Assembly (NCBI GenBank): GCA_003281415.1
Contig: QCCC01000001.1
Location: forward strand, 1-64,000
Reading direction: 5' to 3'
Source of the DNA: Prochlorococcus sp. AG-347-K15
GTDB lineage: Bacteria; Cyanobacteriota; Cyanobacteriia; PCC-6307; Cyanobiaceae
Length of the DNA stretch: 64,000 nt
Position 1 is the first letter of the stretch; each line of letters starts with the position of its first letter. The translations under genes and the position numbers were made by a program. The notes beneath the pieces were generated by a model that saw only the letters and a program-made list of their open reading frames with translations, had not been told where the DNA came from and did no database searches. Below, piece after piece: positions 46,301-56,111 of this stretch.

Positions 46301-46857
46301 ATATCTATTATTTCCCCTCTCCTACTCCAAAATCCTTCTGTTGAAGTAATATTATCCTTCGTATAACCCAGTAAAGTAAGTTTATTTGCTAATTCTTGAA
46401 TCTCGATTTGAACCCCTTTTTGCAAATCTAACTTGTTTTCAATTAATAAGTTTTTATTTATTAGATGAGGTTGTAGTGATCTCTCTGTTGATATGACAAT
46501 ATTAAGTTCATTTTTCTCTTTTTTTATTAATTTGGATAATACAGTAAGCTGAGTAAATTCAATCTCTTTGGATTTATTAATTGATCCGTATGGCAGATGT
46601 TCCGTTGGAGGATAATATAAAACTTCTTTATCATTTATACTTTCAAAATAACCAATCCATTTGTAGGCAATTTCTACATTAGGACAAATCAATAATATAT
46701 TTTTTTCCTCTTTTTTTGCGATGCTATCTAAGATTATTGATTTTGCATATCTACTTGAACCAACAATATTTAATTCATTATTTTTTGAAATTCTTTTTAT
46801 TAATTCAGAAGTAATTTGTGAGTTCGAAATATAATTAACTAAAGTATTTAAACTCAT
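43345..46857 (-). CDS. mfd: Transcription-repair coupling factor
   Basis: Removes stalled RNA polymerase and recruits UvrA for repair of transcribed-strand damage. 1170 residues, typical. An N-terminal UvrB-like region ([20 protein letters not shown]) comes first, then the RNAP-interacting Tudor-like [18 protein letters not shown], then helicase motifs [45 protein letters not shown] and [13 protein letters not shown]. The gene is complete with ATG start. Confidence 0.97.
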   Translation of the reverse strand: [1170 protein letters not shown]

Positions 46858-46928
46858 TTATAGTTAGCAATCTTGATTACAAATATCCGATACATTATAT
46901 TAGATTTTATACTGATTGTGAATAATAT

Positions 46929-47642
46929 TTGATGGATTCAGCCGCTATAAATTCTTTTATACCCACACTAGATCAGGTAGACAGTTGGTACGAAATCTTT
47001 ACACTTTTACCCATCTTAATTGCTCTAGAATTATTATTATCGGCAGATAATGCTGTAGCACTAGCTTCTCTTACTAAATCCCTGGAAAGCTCAGAATTAA
47101 GGTCAAGAGCCTTAAATATTGGTATAACAATATCTTTATTATTTAGAATTATTCTCATCATATTATCTAATGTTCTTCTTAAATTTATTCTTATTAGAGT
47201 TTTTGCTGGTATTTATTTAATATACTTATTCTTCTCAAATGTTTTTTTAAATTCAGATATAGAAAGCGCTGAAAATGGGACAGATAATAATAAAAATAAT
47301 TTCAGGTTCTTAAGGGTTGTAGCGCTTCTTTCAATTACAGATTTTGCATTTTCCATAGACAGTATCACTACTGCAGTAGCTATAAGCGATCAATACATAT
47401 TAATTATATTTGGAGCAGTAATTGGAGTATTAGCCTTAAGATTTACATCTGGGATATTTCTAAAACTTCTGGATATATTTTCTAGATTAGAAACAGCTGG
47501 TTACGTAGCAATTTTGATTGTTGGGATTAAGCTTTTACTAAATACGTTAATTAAGGAATCTATTCTTCCAGACTATTATTTTTATATTTTGATTCTATTC
47601 GCTTTCATTTGGGGATTTTCTAAAAAAGAATCTAAAACTTAA
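46929..47642 (+). CDS. TerC-family membrane protein
   Basis: 237 residues, about seven spans. The conserved acidic segment in the membrane is ALELLLSADNAVALASLTK at about 32-50, and DFAFSIDSITTAVAISDQYI repeats the Asp-containing motif near 138. TerC proteins have been linked to metal (Mn or Ca) handling and thylakoid assembly in phototrophs. The last 4 nt overlap the convergent fmt gene. Confidence 0.8.
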   Translation: MMDSAAINSFIPTLDQVDSWYEIFTLLPILIALELLLSADNAVALASLTKSLESSELRSRALNIGITISLLFRIILIILSNVLLKFILIRVFAGIYLIYLFFSNVFLNSDIESAENGTDNNKNNFRFLRVVALLSITDFAFSIDSITTAVAISDQYILIIFGAVIGVLALRFTSGIFLKLLDIFSRLETAGYVAILIVGIKLLLNTLIKESILPDYYFYILILFAFIWGFSKKESKT

Positions 47643-48625
47643 TCTGAGAAGAATTCACCTACTGATGGCTTTAACTGTTGTATCAATTGATTTTTGCTAG
47701 ATATGTTTTTGCCTTCAAGTTTTGCTTCTAACAAAATAATCGGATCAGTTTTAGTTGAAATTATTATTCCTTCCTTTTCTATAACAGCAAGAATAATACC
47801 TGTTCTTGAATTATCGCTCATGAAAAGGTATTTTTCATTTTTAATTACATCAATACTCAAAACTTTGATTTTGAGTATTTTTAAGTTCTTACCTCTAAAA
47901 GTAGTATTTACGCGCGGGTGTAATGCTTTTATTTTTTGAGAAATTTTAATTGCCTCATTACCCCAATCAACTTTAAAGTCTGATTTTTCAATCATTCTTG
48001 CGTAAGTAATTTCTCTTCCAAGGGTATTTTGTTTTGTCAATTGAGGATTAGTATTTTTATTAATATTTTCTTCGATTAAAGATGTAGCATTTAAAAATAA
48101 TTTTGCCGATAAAATACTAAGTTTTTCCGATAGTGTATTTAAATTATCGTTATTATTGATTTTAATTTTTTCTTCCAACAATATGTCGCCAGTATCTAAT
48201 CCCTCATTCATTTTCATAATTCCTACACCAGTAAATTCATCGCCTTTTATTAAGGACCATTGTATTGGGGCGGCACCACGCCATCTTGGAAGTAATGAAG
48301 CATGTGCGTTCCAACAACCAAATTTTGGGATTTCCAGAATCTCTTTGGGTAAAATTTTCCCGTAAGCTATAACAATAAATAAATCACAAGAAAGTGATTT
48401 AAGTTCATTTATAAAATCTATATTGCCCTTGATTTTTTCTGGAGTATAAACTTTTATAGATTCTTGCTCAGCAATACTTTTTACAGGTGAGGCTATTAAT
48501 TTATTTCCCCTAGATCTCTTCTTGTCAGGTTGGCTAACTACTGCAATTACCTCGTGCTTAGATTTAATAAAAATATCAAGACTAGGAATTGAATATTCAG
48601 GTGTTCCCCAGAATATAATTCTCAC
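47639..48625 (-). CDS. fmt: Methionyl-tRNA formyltransferase
   Basis: Formylates Met on initiator tRNA, using 10-formyl-THF. 328 residues. FWGTPEYSIPSLDIF at the start, HASLLPRWRGAAPIQWSLIK with the conserved formyl-binding His/Asn environment, and GVGIMKMNEGLDTGDILLEE. The GTG start overlaps the stop of the downstream-of-promoter tldE (48622-48625, GTGA), so the genes are coupled. The substrate, initiator tRNA, is in the same window at 24718. Confidence 0.95.
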   Translation of the reverse strand: MRIIFWGTPEYSIPSLDIFIKSKHEVIAVVSQPDKKRSRGNKLIASPVKSIAEQESIKVYTPEKIKGNIDFINELKSLSCDLFIVIAYGKILPKEILEIPKFGCWNAHASLLPRWRGAAPIQWSLIKGDEFTGVGIMKMNEGLDTGDILLEEKIKINNNDNLNTLSEKLSILSAKLFLNATSLIEENINKNTNPQLTKQNTLGREITYARMIEKSDFKVDWGNEAIKISQKIKALHPRVNTTFRGKNLKILKIKVLSIDVIKNEKYLFMSDNSRTGIILAVIEKEGIIISTKTDPIILLEAKLEGKNISSKNQLIQQLKPSVGEFFSD

Positions 48626-49974
48626 GCGTCACCAGTTATTGATAATTCATCTACCCATATATGTGGAGAAATTCCACTTGTTGTTACCTCTTGGCTTGAT
48701 TCAATATTTACTATATTTTTCAAAAGATATTTGATATCCCCTGCTACGGTGGCAGATTCTATTGAGATTTTTTTACCGTTTTTGTAGAGCCATCCATCAA
48801 ATGGAAGAGAAAATGAACCTTGACTTGCTCTGACTCCTGCATGGATTGCATTTAACTCTTCGATATAAACAAATTCTCCCTCATAAGTAGAGTGATCTAG
48901 TGATTTTTTTAGATCAAAGTTTTCTTCTGATTTTTCAACTACGATCCAATCAGGAGATACTGAGACTTTTGATCCTAGTCCAGCGTGGCCAGTGGGAGTT
49001 GTTTTAAATATTCTTGCAGTTGATTCAGAATGTATAAGATTTTCAATTCTGCCTTTGTTAATTAGACATAGTCTTTTGGTTGGGGTTCCTTCTCCATCAA
49101 ATGGTGTTGAAGAAATATTCTTTTCGTGAAGACCGTCATCATAAATATTAAGTGCTTCTGTAGATAGTTTTTCTCCGATTGAATTTTTATTAGATAAGCT
49201 CACTCCATCTATGATGCTTCTAGCATTAAACATTGAGCTAAAGGCATTAATGATAGTTAAAAAAGAGTCTGGGGAAAAACATATTAAATATTTATCAGTT
49301 TTAATAGATGAATAATTTAAATGAGAAATTGTTTTATTTGAAGCCTCTTTAATACACGACTCTATATCTATATCATCAGCTCCATATCCAAGTTTTACGG
49401 AACCTGAACTACGAGGTTTTTTATTTTTTTCTTCTGCTCTTGCATATAAATATAGTGCTGCTTGACTTTTGGAATAACTTCGAAAGGCACCCTCACTATT
49501 TGCATAAACTCTTTCAAAGAAACTCTCAGATAAACCATTATATGGAACAGATTTTATTGATTCATGACTTTCGATTAGTTTAACTTCCGCTTCTCTTAAA
49601 AGAGTAAGTAGTTTTTTTATACCAACAGGATTTCTTTTTTTAACTTTCTTAACTTTAATAGGATCCTTTGCTAGTGGTGAAAATTCTGTACTTTCATTCT
49701 TATTTCCGAAATCAGAAGCTATGTTTGCTTGCTTAAGAGCCTTTTTAATCCCAGATTCACTAATATCACTTGTTGTGGTAATACCAACTAGATTTGATTG
49801 ATTCCAAACTCTTATAGTTAAAATTTGCTTTTGTGATGCCTTAAGTTGTTTAGCCTCTCCTTTATCTACTTGAACAGAGTAATCATTAGAAAAGCTTGCA
49901 CCATAATCCCATTTTCTAAGATTTAGGGAATCTGCAGCTTCGGAGATTTGAGTTGTTATTTCTCTTGAATTCAT
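48622..49974 (-). CDS. tldE: TldE/PmbA-family metalloprotease subunit
   Basis: 450 residues. Partner of TldD in the heterodimer that trims peptides such as microcin B17 precursor and CcdA. KYLICFSPDSFLTIINAFSS and TKRLCLINKGRIENLIHSES are family blocks. TldE itself lacks the metal motif carried by TldD. Translated right after tldD (3-nt gap) and ahead of fmt. Confidence 0.9.
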   Translation of the reverse strand: MNSREITTQISEAADSLNLRKWDYGASFSNDYSVQVDKGEAKQLKASQKQILTIRVWNQSNLVGITTTSDISESGIKKALKQANIASDFGNKNESTEFSPLAKDPIKVKKVKKRNPVGIKKLLTLLREAEVKLIESHESIKSVPYNGLSESFFERVYANSEGAFRSYSKSQAALYLYARAEEKNKKPRSSGSVKLGYGADDIDIESCIKEASNKTISHLNYSSIKTDKYLICFSPDSFLTIINAFSSMFNARSIIDGVSLSNKNSIGEKLSTEALNIYDDGLHEKNISSTPFDGEGTPTKRLCLINKGRIENLIHSESTARIFKTTPTGHAGLGSKVSVSPDWIVVEKSEENFDLKKSLDHSTYEGEFVYIEELNAIHAGVRASQGSFSLPFDGWLYKNGKKISIESATVAGDIKYLLKNIVNIESSQEVTTSGISPHIWVDELSITGDA

Positions 49975-49977
49975 ATT

Positions 49978-51402
49978 CTATCTTCCACCAACAGTGATTG
50001 AATCAACCTTAATATGAGGTTGACCAACAGTTACGTTGACACTTCCACTGATGGATCCACAAAATCCAGGTGCTAATTCTAGGTCATTTCCACACATTGA
50101 TATTTTTGGCATAACTTCTTTAGCCTCTCCAATCAAAGTGGCTCCCTTTACTGGGTTAGTTAATTTACCATTTTTAATTAGATAACCTTCTTCTACAGCA
50201 AAATTAAATTGTCCAGTAGCACCTACACTGCCTCCACCCATTGATTTGCAGTAAAGACCATCGCTAATACTACTTATCAAATCTTCTTTGGAGTAATCAC
50301 CTTTAGCTATATATGTATTTCTCATTCTTGAAGCTGCTGCAAAAGAATAATTTTGTCTTCTTCCACTGCCTGTTCTTTTATGGCCAGTTCTTAATTCACC
50401 TGCTCTGTCTGATATGAATTTTTTTAAAATTCCATCTTTTATAAGAACTGATTTTTCGGGTTCCATACCTTCATCATCTACTGATAATGAACCAAAGGAA
50501 CCTTCTGATATCCCTTCATCTATTGCTGTTACGGATTCATGTGCAATTTTTTCATTCAATTTATTCTCAAATGGTGTTGTTCCTCTCTCTATTTGAGTAG
50601 TTTCTAGTAAATGACCGCAGGCTTCGTGGAATATAACGCCACCAAATTTATTAGCTAATACAACAGGCATTTGTCCCGCATCAACATAATCTGCATACAA
50701 CATATTCATTGAACTTTCAAACACATCATTAGCTGCTTTTTCGTGATCCCATAATCTGAATTCATTAGGCATTCCTGACGATCCAAATCTTCTACTTCCA
50801 CTAGATCTATATTGGGCATCACTAGCAATTACGTTGAGTCCAACTGTTTGATGCAACCTAATATCGGAAACATAGGTTCCATCGCTGGAGGCTATAATTA
50901 CTTCTTGCAGATTTCTTGAGTAACTACCTTTTCTAGTTATTATTTTATTATTTTTTTTAAGAGACTTTGTGCTGACTAATAATTTTTCACTTATTTCATT
51001 AATCGATGGGACTTCATTTATCCATTTTTTCTTGGAAAAACTATAGTCCTTATGTTTATTTAATCCATTAAAAACTTCTCTTTTTTTGTTGTCTGTTATG
51101 TCTAACATCTCAATAGCCTGAGATACCGATCTCATCAAGCCATGCTTTGTTAAATCATTTGTACTTACAAATCCATCCTTTTTTTCCTTGAAGATTCTAA
51201 TTCCAGCACCCCTTCCAAATGATGGACTTACACTTGTAATAAAATCTTCTTCAGCTAAAACGCTTGAGTTGTCAGTATTCTCTATAAATATTTCTACAAA
51301 ATCAGCACCAAGTCCAATGCCGTAGAAAATAATTTCTTCTAATAAATCTTTATTGCAACTACCAAAAATGATTTCATTTGATTTGATTTGTGACGAAAGC
51401 AT
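49978..51402 (-). CDS. tldD: TldD-family zinc metalloprotease subunit
   Basis: 474 residues. The HExxxH zinc motif is GVIFHEACGHLLETTQIERG. An N-terminal AEEDFITSVSPSFGRGAGIR and C-terminal GGGSVGATGQFNFAVEEGYL fit the family. Forms a heterodimer with TldE encoded immediately downstream. It may process modified peptides; no precursor gene is visible nearby. Confidence 0.93.
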   Translation of the reverse strand: MLSSQIKSNEIIFGSCNKDLLEEIIFYGIGLGADFVEIFIENTDNSSVLAEEDFITSVSPSFGRGAGIRIFKEKKDGFVSTNDLTKHGLMRSVSQAIEMLDITDNKKREVFNGLNKHKDYSFSKKKWINEVPSINEISEKLLVSTKSLKKNNKIITRKGSYSRNLQEVIIASSDGTYVSDIRLHQTVGLNVIASDAQYRSSGSRRFGSSGMPNEFRLWDHEKAANDVFESSMNMLYADYVDAGQMPVVLANKFGGVIFHEACGHLLETTQIERGTTPFENKLNEKIAHESVTAIDEGISEGSFGSLSVDDEGMEPEKSVLIKDGILKKFISDRAGELRTGHKRTGSGRRQNYSFAAASRMRNTYIAKGDYSKEDLISSISDGLYCKSMGGGSVGATGQFNFAVEEGYLIKNGKLTNPVKGATLIGEAKEVMPKISMCGNDLELAPGFCGSISGSVNVTVGQPHIKVDSITVGGR

Positions 51403-51433
51403 ATGAGTCTATAAATCTTCTCTGTATTAAAGA

Positions 51434-52606
51434 TTATCTAATCGATGGTTGGAAATCTTTGCTATCAAGAGGTTTTAATAAGTATAGTCTTAATAACTGG
51501 TAACCGTTTGATAAATATTTAGGTAATTTTTTAAAAGTTTTAGATACTTTATTTGCATCACTGTTTGCAATATCGGAAAGAATCTTATTATTATCTACTA
51601 TTTTATCTAATCTTCCATAAAAAGATTTATCATAAACGTCCATTACTACAGGGAAAACTCTAGCTGCAGTTTCATTCGTTTTATTTATAACAAACTGGTC
51701 GTAATCTCTGGCATCTAAACCTAAAGAACTGTAGAAATCTTTTTTAATACCCAAATCCCTTGCATACATAGTTGCAAATACAGCTAATAGAAAGAACCTA
51801 GACCATAACTTCGATGTTAATGGAAGATTATTCAAAAAATATCTAAACCTATGGAAGTAGTCAAATAATGGGTGTGTAAAAGTAGAGCCGCCAATGGTAA
51901 TTTTTTGGCTTAAAGATTTAACAGTACGTGGCTGTGCTTTCATTAATGCGTCAAAGAAATCCCCATGTCTATTTTCATCTTGACACCAATTTTCAAAGTA
52001 ATTAAATAGTGGAAAAATTTTGCTATCAGGGTTCTTTTCGAGATGCCTGTAAATTGCTATGTATCTCCAATAACCTATTTTTTCGGATAAATAAGTAGCG
52101 TAAAAAATACTTCTTGGAGGGAAATAAGTGTAATCTTTATTGGCTGTTAAAAAACCTAAATCTAACTGAAGTCCAAAGTCACTCATTGATTTATTTAAAA
52201 AACCTGCATGTCTTGCTTCATCTCTGGCCATATGAGCAAAACATTCAGCAAGTAGAGGGTTTTTGACTTTAATTCTCTTACTAAGTTCCTTATAAAGTAA
52301 AAAACCTGAAAACTCTGAAGTACAACTTCCCTCGAGAAAATCAACAAAAAGCTCTCTTGTCTCAGGATCTAATTTTTCTGCAGCACCTTCAAATTCACTA
52401 TTTCTTACAAAATGATGTCTATTGTAATCTTTCCTAAATTCTTCACATATAGCTTCCAATTCCTCCTCGTTTATTGATAAATCCATATTTTCCATGGCCT
52501 CAAAGTCTGTTGTATAGAATCTTGGGGACAAAATTGTTTCTTTTGCTGGTATTTTTCCATTATTAATATCTTTTTTATTTTTTGATTCAACAGTTGATTG
52601 AGCCAT
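51434..52606 (-). CDS. acsF: Mg-protoporphyrin IX monomethyl ester oxidative cyclase
   Basis: Forms the isocyclic ring of chlorophyll, using O2 and a di-iron centre. 390 residues. Di-iron ligands are seen in [17 protein letters not shown] and [17 protein letters not shown], with an N-terminal [13 protein letters not shown] typical of AcsF. It is the first gene of a minus-strand run acsF-tldD-tldE-fmt with small gaps (31 nt to tldD). The chromophore pathway links it to chlH at 34.5 kb. Confidence 0.95.
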   Translation of the reverse strand: MAQSTVESKNKKDINNGKIPAKETILSPRFYTTDFEAMENMDLSINEEELEAICEEFRKDYNRHHFVRNSEFEGAAEKLDPETRELFVDFLEGSCTSEFSGFLLYKELSKRIKVKNPLLAECFAHMARDEARHAGFLNKSMSDFGLQLDLGFLTANKDYTYFPPRSIFYATYLSEKIGYWRYIAIYRHLEKNPDSKIFPLFNYFENWCQDENRHGDFFDALMKAQPRTVKSLSQKITIGGSTFTHPLFDYFHRFRYFLNNLPLTSKLWSRFFLLAVFATMYARDLGIKKDFYSSLGLDARDYDQFVINKTNETAARVFPVVMDVYDKSFYGRLDKIVDNNKILSDIANSDANKVSKTFKKLPKYLSNGYQLLRLYLLKPLDSKDFQPSIR

Positions 52607-52686
52607 TTTTTATTCGGTTTATTAATACTATTATTTACTATGATTTGTATTTTCGAGGGAAAAGTTAACTTGGTGTTATTGTTTTT

Positions 52687-53247
52687 CTAATTAATTCCTA
52701 TTAACTTTTGCCCATTCAATCTTTGAAGTACTCTTGAAATAATTAAATTTAGGGTAATTCTTTTTTCGTCAATAAGAAAAGATTCAATAATACTTGGTTT
52801 TTGATTAGGTTTTGATAAAGAAATACTTTTTAATGAACTAATATCATCCTTCTCAAAGGATAACCAAAAGTTACATGTATCTTTAATTTCACAATTTATT
52901 ACCCAACATTTATCCCCAGCAATAGGTCTATTTGTGTTAGTGAGGTTAATATTGTTTATTTCTAATCCTCTTTGAGTAATTTCCTCAGTAAGTGATGGAA
53001 TTAGGTGAATGTTAATAAATTCTAGGAAAGGCTTTTTCTCTACTGGGAGTTCTTTTTTGGGTTTCGTTATAGGTTTTTCGGGAGTATTAATTTCATTTTT
53101 TATAACAACTTTAGTGGCAGAATCACCATTATTCATATTGATAACTTTTTCTGATTTAGGCCCTTTTATTTCCTCAGAGTTTGATTTAGTAGTTTTATCA
53201 GATATTTCTTTATTTACTTCAGTATTTTTGTCTAAATTTTCTTCCAT
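52687..53247 (-). CDS. DUF2996 family protein
   Basis: 186 residues. A long, low-complexity charged N-terminus (about 70 residues with Asn, Lys, Glu, Ser) is probably disordered. The DUF2996 domain covers about 72-180 (FLEFINIHLIPSLTEEITQR and DTCNFWLSFEKDDISSLKSI). Cyanobacteria-specific; function unknown. It is upstream of acsF on the same strand, 80 nt apart. Confidence 0.7.
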   Translation of the reverse strand: MEENLDKNTEVNKEISDKTTKSNSEEIKGPKSEKVINMNNGDSATKVVIKNEINTPEKPITKPKKELPVEKKPFLEFINIHLIPSLTEEITQRGLEINNINLTNTNRPIAGDKCWVINCEIKDTCNFWLSFEKDDISSLKSISLSKPNQKPSIIESFLIDEKRITLNLIISRVLQRLNGQKLIGIN

Positions 53248-53306
53248 AAAAAAAACTATTTATTTCATTATAAATTAAAAAAACATTTTTTAATTAATTT
53301 ATTTTT

Positions 53307-53750
53307 CTACCAATCATTATCAGCATTATCCCAGTCATCTTTAATATCTTGATTTGAATAACTTTGATCTTTTTTAAAATTATTATCATTCATATTTTTG
53401 ACTACTCTGTAATTAACAGAAATTGTTGGTTGAGTTTCTCTAATATCCCTTTGTGGAGGCATCTCAACGCTTGCTTCCATTTCTTCCTCATTATTATTAG
53501 ATACAAAATCATCTTCTAAATTTTCGAAAGTTTTTTTTCTGAAACTAGTGCTAGTAATTGTTGTATTCAATAAAGTGCTTATAAATAAACCAGAAAAAAA
53601 CGAAATACTGATTAACTTACCTATACTTACTTCTTGGAGGGTCCACTTAAAGTATCTAAATGAAGTCTTCTGATTATTATTTGTATATAATAAGATTTGA
53701 AAAATAATTATTAATAAAAGAGTTAAAAGTAAATATTTTTTCTTAAACAT
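53307..53750 (-). CDS. Membrane protein with two spans and polar tail
   Basis: 147 residues. Spans at about 5-22 (KYLLLTLLLIIIFQILLYTN) and 44-63 (GKLISISFFSGLFISTLLNT), then an acidic, Asn-rich tail ending in DDWDNADNDW. The layout resembles LapA-like proteins (DUF1049), but I can not confirm it. Same strand as DUF2996, 59 nt upstream. Confidence 0.55.
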   Translation of the reverse strand: MFKKKYLLLTLLLIIIFQILLYTNNNQKTSFRYFKWTLQEVSIGKLISISFFSGLFISTLLNTTITSTSFRKKTFENLEDDFVSNNNEEEMEASVEMPPQRDIRETQPTISVNYRVVKNMNDNNFKKDQSYSNQDIKDDWDNADNDW

Positions 53751-53816
53751 AATTTTAAAAAGTTATCTTAAATATTTTTGGTTAATATTTCCATAATATA
53801 TTTTGTGAAAATTTAT

Positions 53817-56039
53817 TTATGTTAATTCTAAATCAATTTGATATTTAAGAATATCAACTTTTATTATTTTTACTTCTATTGCATCTCCAACTTTATATGA
53901 TTTTTTAGATTTTCTTCCAATTAATAGATTTTGCCTTGACCTATATTCATACCAATCATTATTAAGAGTGCTTACGTGTACTAAACCTTCTACATTTAGT
54001 TCTGATATCTCAACAAAGAAACCATATGTTTGCACTGATAAAATAAACCCACTATAAATATTACCTAGTAATTTTTCTGCTTTTCTTACTTTTTTCAAAT
54101 TTACCATATTAGATTTATATTGGTTAATTTTGTATTTGAATTCATTGAGTTTATCAATCACAAAGTTGTTAAATAATATTTCTAGATTTTTTGAAATTGA
54201 TGAATTAAATATATTCCAATTTACTAATTCTAATGAATTACTCTCAGAAATATTAATTTCATTTATATTATTTTTCTTTGATTTCTTACCATTTATTATC
54301 ATATTAAAAATACAGTACTGATTTATAAGATTTGTGAAGTCAAATCCAGGAATTGTCCATGGAGAAATAAATAATTTTTCTGATTCATCATTATCAGGAT
54401 CTTTAGATATCAACCTTATTTCATTGTCCTTAAATTCATTAATTAGAAGTTTATGTAAAATTCTTTTTTTATTATCGTCGTCACATAATTTAATTACTTG
54501 GCTAAATGTCAAATTACCATCTTCATTAAGCTCTACATTATTATCAATAAATTCTGAATATTTGATAATTTCATTAGCATTAACGTAATCTATTCCATTT
54601 GAGATGTATCCTGCACTTTTTAAGCCATATTGATTTGAATGTTTGAACCATATTAAATTAGCTTCATATAGTATTGGTGAAAGGTAAGTTTGGCAATCTT
54701 CTTTATTTAATGATTCAAAATATCCTTTTGAATATTCAGCTGGATTGTGAATAAAAAATTCTTCTAGTGCTTCAATCTTATTCAGTGGCGCAGGAATTTC
54801 CACCTTACCCTTCAAAAGATGTTTTTCTCTGAATGAACTAGAAATTTCTAGTATTTTATCTAAATCGTCGACATATTCCTTTATAGGTTTTAATATCCGA
54901 GAGGTTATTCTTGATTTGCTTTTTCTTGATAGAAGCGCGTCAGTATGATCACTTCCAACAATAAGAGTGCATTTTACTAAAGTAAGATGAAATGACCAAT
55001 CAATTATTTCATACTCAGTATTTAAATTGACACAGAGGCTTATTGCTTCATTCTTTTCACCAAATTTAAATTCGGAATCATTTCTTATGGCTTCACCAAG
55101 GTAGTTTTGCCAATCATTTAATAGGGGTAATGATTCAAAGCCTTTGAATAATATTTCTAATGATTTTTTACTATGTAGATCTACTCTTTCTGCAAGATTA
55201 TTTGTATGTATCCATAATTTAGTATTTTTATTTTTTCCCTGCTCTATTTGAATCATTGGGAGCATTGGAGAATTACTAGAATTCCAACTTTTGAATAAAT
55301 AAGAGTTTTTATCTGTAAGGTCTATCCTCTCCCTTTGTTCTATTTTATTTGATTCAATAAGATTTAAATCGTATGATTTAACGATATTGCTTTTAGATAA
55401 AACAAAGTCTGTATCATAGTCTTCATTATTGTTTAGTTTTAGTTCTTGTATCACATGACCTAGTCCTTCTTCTTGACCTATAGGGAATCTATCAATCTCA
55501 ACTTTTACTATATTCTTATTGTCCGGATTGAATGTGTATTTTTTATTCTCTTTTGGAAGTTTAATTTTAGAAAGGATCCTATCGTCTATTGGGATTGCAT
55601 ATACATCATTGTTTATTATTTCTACTTTAGAAAGAAGTATTTGATTTGATCTTTCAAGAATACAATCAACTATTCCTTCAGGTGATCTTCTTCTATATCC
55701 CTCTTTTATTATCCTTACTAAAACTTTATCTCCATTCCATGCATAGTTAAGTAGATTTTCTTTAATGTAGATATCTTCTTTGTCTTTTCCTCTTACGGCG
55801 AAGCAATAGCCTTTGCTACTACATCTTATTTTTGCCACAAGATGATCATTATCCTTTATGCAAGTATATTCATCATTTTCATTTTTATTAATTATTTCAA
55901 GTTTTTCTAGAGCTGTTAAAGCAATATCTAATTTATCCTTATCAGGTTTCTTTGTTATTTTTAATAATCTGCATAATTTTTTATATTCTAAACCTTCTGA
56001 CTGATTAAGATTATCAATTATTGAAGATGATGTGAACAT
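53817..56039 (-). CDS. RNase II/R-like protein with degenerate RNB domain
   Basis: 740 residues. N-terminal winged-helix/cold-shock-like region (about 1-200), an RNB-like domain, and a C-terminal S1 domain near 655-735 (IYSGFILSVQTYGFFVEISE). The RNB entrance is recognised by ERIDLTDKNSYLFKSW near residue 240. In active enzymes the following segment carries the Asp cluster (DGEDA-x-D-x-DDA). Here it reads LPMIQIEQGKNKNTKLWIHT, with no Asp cluster, so exonuclease activity is unlikely. The RNA-binding domains remain. It may act as an RNA chaperone or binding protein. Cyanobacterial Zam-type proteins belong to the same family. Confidence 0.75.
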   Translation of the reverse strand: MFTSSSIIDNLNQSEGLEYKKLCRLLKITKKPDKDKLDIALTALEKLEIINKNENDEYTCIKDNDHLVAKIRCSSKGYCFAVRGKDKEDIYIKENLLNYAWNGDKVLVRIIKEGYRRRSPEGIVDCILERSNQILLSKVEIINNDVYAIPIDDRILSKIKLPKENKKYTFNPDNKNIVKVEIDRFPIGQEEGLGHVIQELKLNNNEDYDTDFVLSKSNIVKSYDLNLIESNKIEQRERIDLTDKNSYLFKSWNSSNSPMLPMIQIEQGKNKNTKLWIHTNNLAERVDLHSKKSLEILFKGFESLPLLNDWQNYLGEAIRNDSEFKFGEKNEAISLCVNLNTEYEIIDWSFHLTLVKCTLIVGSDHTDALLSRKSKSRITSRILKPIKEYVDDLDKILEISSSFREKHLLKGKVEIPAPLNKIEALEEFFIHNPAEYSKGYFESLNKEDCQTYLSPILYEANLIWFKHSNQYGLKSAGYISNGIDYVNANEIIKYSEFIDNNVELNEDGNLTFSQVIKLCDDDNKKRILHKLLINEFKDNEIRLISKDPDNDESEKLFISPWTIPGFDFTNLINQYCIFNMIINGKKSKKNNINEINISESNSLELVNWNIFNSSISKNLEILFNNFVIDKLNEFKYKINQYKSNMVNLKKVRKAEKLLGNIYSGFILSVQTYGFFVEISELNVEGLVHVSTLNNDWYEYRSRQNLLIGRKSKKSYKVGDAIEVKIIKVDILKYQIDLELT

Positions 56040-56111
56040 GATCTAGATGAAATTATAAATTAATTTAGGGGTATACACTTCATTATTACACCTTATTAAC
56101 CAGGCTTAAAA

